Made by a program: the position numbers and the translations under genes
NCBI GenBank assembly: GCA_945827465.1
Contig: CALZOH010000108.1
Location: forward strand, 1 to 10,637
Length of the DNA: 10,637 nucleotides
Direction: 5' to 3'
DNA from: an uncultured Prevotellaceae bacterium
Lineage (GTDB): Bacteria; Bacteroidota; Bacteroidia; Bacteroidales; Bacteroidaceae
Shown: piece by piece, positions 7,223-10,637 of the stretch
How the letters are laid out: every line of letters begins with the position of its first letter
Numbering within the stretch: the stretch's first letter is position 1
The notes under the pieces: generated by a model
The model's database searches: none
What the model saw: only the letters and a program-made list of their open reading frames with translations
Told to the model about the DNA's origin: nothing

Positions 7223-8770
7223 ATGAAACGATATATCATTATTTCCTGCATTCTCTTTACCTTTCTTTTGCTTACTTCCTGCGAGCGACATATTGAAGTG
7301 CCCAGTGCGTCAACGCCTACGTCTGAAAGGTTGTTGATTTATCCAGACTACACCAATATCGTGATTCCCGAAAACATAGCTCCTCTCAATTTTATGGTGC
7401 GTAATTCGGGCGATGAATTTGTCGTTGCAATGGAAGGTGCTAAAGGTTCCAAACTGGTTGCCGGTGGCACCAAAAACGGTAAAATAGAGATCGACTCGTT
7501 GGAGTGGCGCCAGTTGCTTCAAACGTCTCGTAACGCTAAGATTAAAGTGACGGTTTATGCTCGTCGCGATGCTGGTTGGGTGGCATTCAAAAGTTATTTG
7601 TTGCGCGTTGCAGAACCCATCGATGCTTATCTGTCGTACCGTTTGATTGAACCGGGTTATGAGCTCTATCGACAACTCGGGTTGTATCAGCGCAATCTGA
7701 CGACATTCGATGTGCAGACCATCTATGAGAATAACAGAACTTATCATACCGGGGAGAATCATTGCATCAACTGTCACAATTATCAGAATTATGACGCTTC
7801 CACCATGTTGTTTCATGTGAGAGGGAATATGGGCGGAACGCTCTTTGCACGTGATGGCAAGATCGAGAAGATGAACATGAAGTGTGATTCGGTATTGAGC
7901 AACGCGGTTTATCCCTCCTGGAATCCGAAACATCCTTGGCTGGTGTTTTCGTCCAATAAAACAGGTCAAACCTTCCATTTGCTCAATCATGAGAAAGTGG
8001 AGGTCATCGACAGTGCTTCTGACCTTATTTATTATAATACGGAAACCAAACAAATCAGCAATGTGCTGAAAACGCCCACCGACTTGGAGAACTTCCCGTG
8101 TTGGACACCGACCGGCGACCGAGTTTTCTATTGTGTGGCTCACATGCCGAGTTTCTCACAAATACCCGACTCGCTTCATACACGCGAAGTGGTGCTTAAC
8201 TACGCCCAAGTGAAGTATAACCTGATGAGTATTCCTTTTGACGAGAAGACCCAAACATTTGGCGAACCTCGTTTGGAAGTAGATTGCGAAGCCATGGGCA
8301 AGAGCGTGTCCGTGCCGCGCGTGAGTCCCGACGGTCGTTATGTCTTGTTCACACTGGGCGACTACGGACAGTTCCATATTTGGCATAAATCTTCTGACCT
8401 TTACGTGAAAGATTTGCAAACCGGCAAGGTATATCCCATGAAAGCATCCAATAGCGGTGATGTTGACTCCTTCCATTCGTGGAGTTCCAACAATCGATGG
8501 TTTGTGTTCAGCAGTCGTCGCGATGATGGTTCGTTCACACGTCCTTACATTGCCTACTTCGATCGCAACGGACATTCACACAAGGCTTTCATCCTTCCGC
8601 AAAAAGATCCTGAACACAATTTGCTGCTCTTCAAGAGTTACAATGTTCCTGAATTGACGCGTAACGCAGTGCCGTATCAATTCAAGGAGTTCCGCGATGC
8701 CATCTATCAACAAAAAGGAACCCCCGTTACCTATCGTGAAATACGCAACATCTCGGTAGGTAATGAGTGA
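7223..8770 (+). CDS. TolB/PD40-like propeller lipoprotein with one haem-c motif
   Basis: 515 residues. A type II signal peptide ends in the lipobox LTSC, with C20 as the lipidation site. Residues about 35-135 look like a beta-sandwich. HCINCHNYQNYD (180-191) contains a single CxxCH site (C181, C184, H185) for covalent haem c. From about 225 onward several PD40-type propeller blades follow: YPSWNPKHPWLVFSSNK, FPCWTPTGDRVFYCVA, VPRVSPDGRYVLFTLGD and FHSWSSNNRWFVFSSRRDDG. Homologues are often labelled TolB-like or cytochrome c biosynthesis proteins, the second label being poorly justified. Extra cysteines (C221, C293, C304, C355) could form disulfides. Haem attachment would need a cytochrome c maturation system elsewhere in the genome. 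The gene follows the membrane protein by 23 bases and overlaps nudC by 8. A redox or haem-sensing envelope role is inferred. Confidence 0.87.
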   Translation: MKRYIIISCILFTFLLLTSCERHIEVPSASTPTSERLLIYPDYTNIVIPENIAPLNFMVRNSGDEFVVAMEGAKGSKLVAGGTKNGKIEIDSLEWRQLLQTSRNAKIKVTVYARRDAGWVAFKSYLLRVAEPIDAYLSYRLIEPGYELYRQLGLYQRNLTTFDVQTIYENNRTYHTGENHCINCHNYQNYDASTMLFHVRGNMGGTLFARDGKIEKMNMKCDSVLSNAVYPSWNPKHPWLVFSSNKTGQTFHLLNHEKVEVIDSASDLIYYNTETKQISNVLKTPTDLENFPCWTPTGDRVFYCVAHMPSFSQIPDSLHTREVVLNYAQVKYNLMSIPFDEKTQTFGEPRLEVDCEAMGKSVSVPRVSPDGRYVLFTLGDYGQFHIWHKSSDLYVKDLQTGKVYPMKASNSGDVDSFHSWSSNNRWFVFSSRRDDGSFTRPYIAYFDRNGHSHKAFILPQKDPEHNLLLFKSYNVPELTRNAVPYQFKEFRDAIYQQKGTPVTYREIRNISVGNE

Positions 8771-9545
8771 AAAATACTGGTTCCTTTTTGCCCAGGGACA
8801 ACTGCTGTTGCAAACGGAATCTACCTTGGGTCGTTGTCGGTTGCCGCTCGGCGTGGAATCGCCGCTCCAACCTGTTCATGATGCACTTTTGATTCCCGAT
8901 ATGGGAGGTCATGATGCCGTAATTGCTGAAGTCGAATGTCCGGAAGTTCTGCCGACAGGGTATCAATGGATTGGTTTGAGAAAGAGTTACTTCCATCTTG
9001 AACAGAAAGATTATCTATTGGCAGGTAAGGCGGCCGAATTGCTCAACTGGCATCAGGCCAATCACTACTGCGGCTATTGTGGTGCGCCTTTGCAGCAAGA
9101 TACCCCCATCAGCAAGCGATGTCCGTCATGCAACAAAGAGGTCTGGCCACGCCTCTCACCGGCTATCATCGTGCTCATTCGTCGAGGTGATGAAGTGCTC
9201 CTCGTGCAATCCAAGTCATTCAAATCAGATTATTATGGTTTGGTAGCAGGCTTTGTCGAGACAGGCGAAAGTCTCGAAGAAGCGGTTTATCGGGAAGTAC
9301 GCGAAGAAACGGGTCTCGAAATTCGCAATCTCAGATATTTCGGCAGTCAGCCTTGGCCTTATCCACGTGGCTTGATGGTGGGTTTCACGGCCGACTATCT
9401 TAGCGGGGAACTTCATTTACAAAGCACCGAACTCAACAAGGGAGGATGGTTCAACCGTCAAAGTCTGCCGGCCATACCCGAGAAACTCAGCATGGCCCGA
9501 ATGCTCATTGATGATTGGTTGGAGAAGCCATCAACAACGGTTTAA
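8763..9545 (+). CDS. nudC: NAD(H)/NAD-cap RNA pyrophosphatase NudC
   Basis: 260 residues, close to the E. coli enzyme (257). Residues 1-95 form the variable N-terminal domain. A zinc ribbon follows with C103, C106, C120 and C123 (CGYC, CPSC). The Nudix box runs from G163 to L185 and fits GX5EX7REUXEEXGU exactly, with E178, E181 and E182 as metal ligands. SQPWPYP (195-201) is the signature that separates NADH pyrophosphatases from other Nudix enzymes; the following Arg-Gly replaces the more usual small polar residues. The enzyme cleaves NADH to NMNH and AMP, and members of this family also remove NAD caps from RNA 5' ends. It is cytoplasmic. The ATG lies inside the end of the lipoprotein gene (ATGAGTGA, 8-base overlap), so it is translationally coupled to an envelope gene. 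Family assignment is firm; the context may be only operon packing. Confidence 0.96.
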   Translation: MSEKYWFLFAQGQLLLQTESTLGRCRLPLGVESPLQPVHDALLIPDMGGHDAVIAEVECPEVLPTGYQWIGLRKSYFHLEQKDYLLAGKAAELLNWHQANHYCGYCGAPLQQDTPISKRCPSCNKEVWPRLSPAIIVLIRRGDEVLLVQSKSFKSDYYGLVAGFVETGESLEEAVYREVREETGLEIRNLRYFGSQPWPYPRGLMVGFTADYLSGELHLQSTELNKGGWFNRQSLPAIPEKLSMARMLIDDWLEKPSTTV

Positions 9546-9580
9546 ACTTTTGTTATCGGCTGATACGTTCTTTTTTTCGT

Positions 9581-10399
9581 ATGAAGATTACTTCTTTGGT
9601 TGACAACATCAGTCATCCACCGTTCCTATCTGAACATGGACTCAGTTTGCATATCGTCACGCAACAAGGTTTGAGGCTCCTTTTTGATATGGGCCAAGGT
9701 ACTCTATTCCTTGAAAATGCCCTTTGTTCGGGTATTGACATTTCCCAAACCGATCATGCGGTGATTTCTCATGGTCACTATGACCATGGCGGAGGCTTGT
9801 CTGCCTTTTTGCAGCACAATCACAAGGCTCGTGTTTGGGTCGCAGAACGAGCTTTTGAGCCACATTATAGTCAACATGTTGACGAAGGGATGAAATACAT
9901 TGGTCTATCATCCGAACTCGAACATCATCCTCAAGTAAAGATGGTGCAGGGTACTGTCCGAATAGCAGCGGGGATCACCCTCTTTTCGGATGTAAAGGGC
10001 CGTGTCTGCTTTCCAAAGGGCAATCGTCGGCTTTTTGGACCGACCATGACGCAGCATGATGACTTTTGTCATGAACAAAACCTCATTATTGAAGAGGGAA
10101 GTATCATTTCGCTCTTTGCCGGGTGTGCTCATCATGGGATCGTTAATATCTTGGAGCGTTGCAGGGAAGTTATCGGGCGTTATCCAACCCATGTTTTTGC
10201 CGGTATGCACCTGATGAAGTCTTCAGAACATCCTTTGTTCCTGCAAGAACTGGCCCATCAACTTGCGATGATACCTCATTGCACCTATTACACCATGCAC
10301 TGCACTGGTTTGGAAGCCTTCACCCGGTTGCAAAAACTCTTACCCGGTCGTATTCATTATCTTGCTTGTGGAGATAATGTCACTCTTCCTTCTGATTGA
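9581..10399 (+). CDS. MBL-fold metallohydrolase (COG1237 type)
   Basis: 272 residues from ATG 9581. The frame is open back to 9515, but that start would overlap nudC by 31 bases and add an atypical stretch (MVGEAINNGLNFCYRLI), whereas MKITSLVDN is the typical N terminus of this family. Metal-binding motifs are clear: FDMGQG (35-40), HGHYDHGGG (64-72, the HxHxDH signature), GCAHHG (181-186), and H210 in AGMH. An HCTG near the C terminus (240-243) and CGD (263-265) are also family hallmarks. Relatives are often annotated as dihydropteridine-type (7,8-dihydropterin-6-yl-methyl-aminobenzene 5'-phosphate) synthases, a methanopterin step that would make no sense in Bacteroidales, so the true substrate is unknown. 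No signal peptide; cytoplasmic. It lies 35 bases after nudC and probably ends the operon. Confidence 0.9.
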   Translation: MKITSLVDNISHPPFLSEHGLSLHIVTQQGLRLLFDMGQGTLFLENALCSGIDISQTDHAVISHGHYDHGGGLSAFLQHNHKARVWVAERAFEPHYSQHVDEGMKYIGLSSELEHHPQVKMVQGTVRIAAGITLFSDVKGRVCFPKGNRRLFGPTMTQHDDFCHEQNLIIEEGSIISLFAGCAHHGIVNILERCREVIGRYPTHVFAGMHLMKSSEHPLFLQELAHQLAMIPHCTYYTMHCTGLEAFTRLQKLLPGRIHYLACGDNVTLPSD

Positions 10400-10421
10400 T
10401 TATTTTGTTTCGCCTGCAATG

Positions 10422-10445
10422 CTTTCATCGCAAGTGAGATGAAAG
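10422..10445 (+). repeat. Hairpin 22 bases after the MBL gene
   Basis: CTTTCATC (10422-10429) and GATGAAAG (10438-10445) form a perfect eight-pair stem around the loop GCAAGTGA. Its position after the last gene suits a transcript end, but no U-tract follows (GCTTGCTTT), so an intrinsic terminator is unlikely on this evidence. The loop shares CGCAAGTGA with the 42-base array downstream, so it may be a diverged repeat copy. Confidence 0.45.
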
Positions 10446-10450
10446 GCTTG

Positions 10451-10491
10451 CTTTGATGTGCAAAGTCCCATCGCGATGGCCGAGGCACCGG
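10451..10491. repeat. Cluster of short palindromes
   Basis: Three inverted repeats sit close together: CTTTG-ATGTG-CAAAG (10451-10465), the 12-base perfect palindrome CCATCGCGATGG (10468-10479), and CACCGGTG (10486-10493 approximately). They lie between the hairpin after the MBL gene and the 42-base tandem array. No gene is supported here; it looks like a palindromic intergenic repeat region related to the array. Confidence 0.5.
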
Positions 10492-10500
10492 TGTCGGAGT

Positions 10501-10637
10501 GACAATTTCATGATCGCGGTTGCGATGAGGGTTTGCGCAAGTGACAATTTCATTATCGCGGTTGCGATGAGGGTTTGCGCATGTGACAATTTCATTATCG
10601 CGGTTGCGATGACGGTTTGCGCAAGTGACAATTTCAT
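10501..10637. repeat. 42-base tandem repeat, 3.3 copies, open at right edge
   Basis: Units begin at 10501, 10543, 10585 and, cut by the window edge, 10627. They differ at a few bases (G/T at 10512 and its equivalents, A/T in GCGCAAG/GCGCATG, G/C in GAGGG/GACGG). Each contains ATCGC-GGTT-GCGAT (10513-10526 in the first) and a TTGCGCAA palindrome (10533-10540), the latter broken by one base in the second unit. The period is a multiple of three, so reading frames stay open on both strands: the minus strand reads a 14-residue repeat beginning MKLSLAQT. I regard that as a by-product, since no homology, signal or start context supports a gene, and it continues outside the window. Confidence 0.93.

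Noticed and set aside
7310..8143. 277-residue minus-strand frame
   Set aside because: It lies fully antisense to the lipoprotein gene, whose lipobox, CxxCH and propeller motifs are clear. The antisense product resembles no known family.
9515..9580. ATG at 9515 as start of the MBL-fold protein
   Set aside because: It would overlap nudC by 31 bases and add 22 atypical residues before the family-like MKITSLVDN.
10425..10637. Minus-strand reading frame encoding a 14-residue repeat (MKLSLAQT...)
   Set aside because: It stays open because the DNA period is 42, a multiple of three; the plus strand is also open through the array. No start context, signal or homology supports a protein.

Overview
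The window looks like chromosomal DNA of a Bacteroidales bacterium, perhaps Prevotellaceae-like; that family-level guess is weak. The evidence is a Bacteroidetes-type promoter (TTG, 19 bases, TATCTTTG), mostly AT-rich start regions without a strong Shine-Dalgarno sequence, and protein families typical of the phylum: an HU-CCDC81/SPOR protein, a CotH protein with a type IX secretion-like tail, a DUF6057-like membrane protein and a CxxCH beta-propeller lipoprotein. No rRNA, tRNA, CRISPR array, transposase or phage gene is visible.

Left edge (1-126): about three copies of a 43-base tandem repeat made of nested inverted repeats. Left operon (159-2247, minus strand): reading from 2247 leftwards, a membrane protein joining an HU-like CCDC81 domain to a SPOR domain, then a zinc-ribbon/FHA protein, then a small exported protein of unknown function. 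The genes are 36 and 4 bases apart. The operon promoter is visible and overlaps the 5' extension of the first ORF, so the first protein most likely starts at 2247 rather than 2283. The domain content suggests a link between septal peptidoglycan, the chromosome and a phospho-dependent or protein-protein interaction.

Divergent intergenic region (2248-2630): promoters for both operons, two hairpins and no convincing gene.

Right operon (2631-10399, plus strand): five genes, four with gaps or overlaps of -8 to 42 bases. They are a large secreted CotH-kinase-family protein with lectin-like N-terminal regions and a C-terminal sorting-like domain; a polytopic membrane protein with a helical soluble half (DUF6057-like); a lipoprotein with a single haem-c motif (CINCH) beside a TolB/PD40-like propeller; a NudC-type NAD(H)/NAD-cap pyrophosphatase; and an MBL-fold hydrolase. 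The first three are all envelope proteins and form the most interesting unit here, possibly an uncharacterised envelope system. NudC and the MBL enzyme are probably co-transcribed cytoplasmic enzymes and need not share the function.

Right edge (10400-10637): a non-coding run of palindromes leading into more than three copies of a 42-base tandem repeat, which continues past the window. Two palindromic tandem arrays of nearly equal period but unrelated sequence therefore bracket the two operons.
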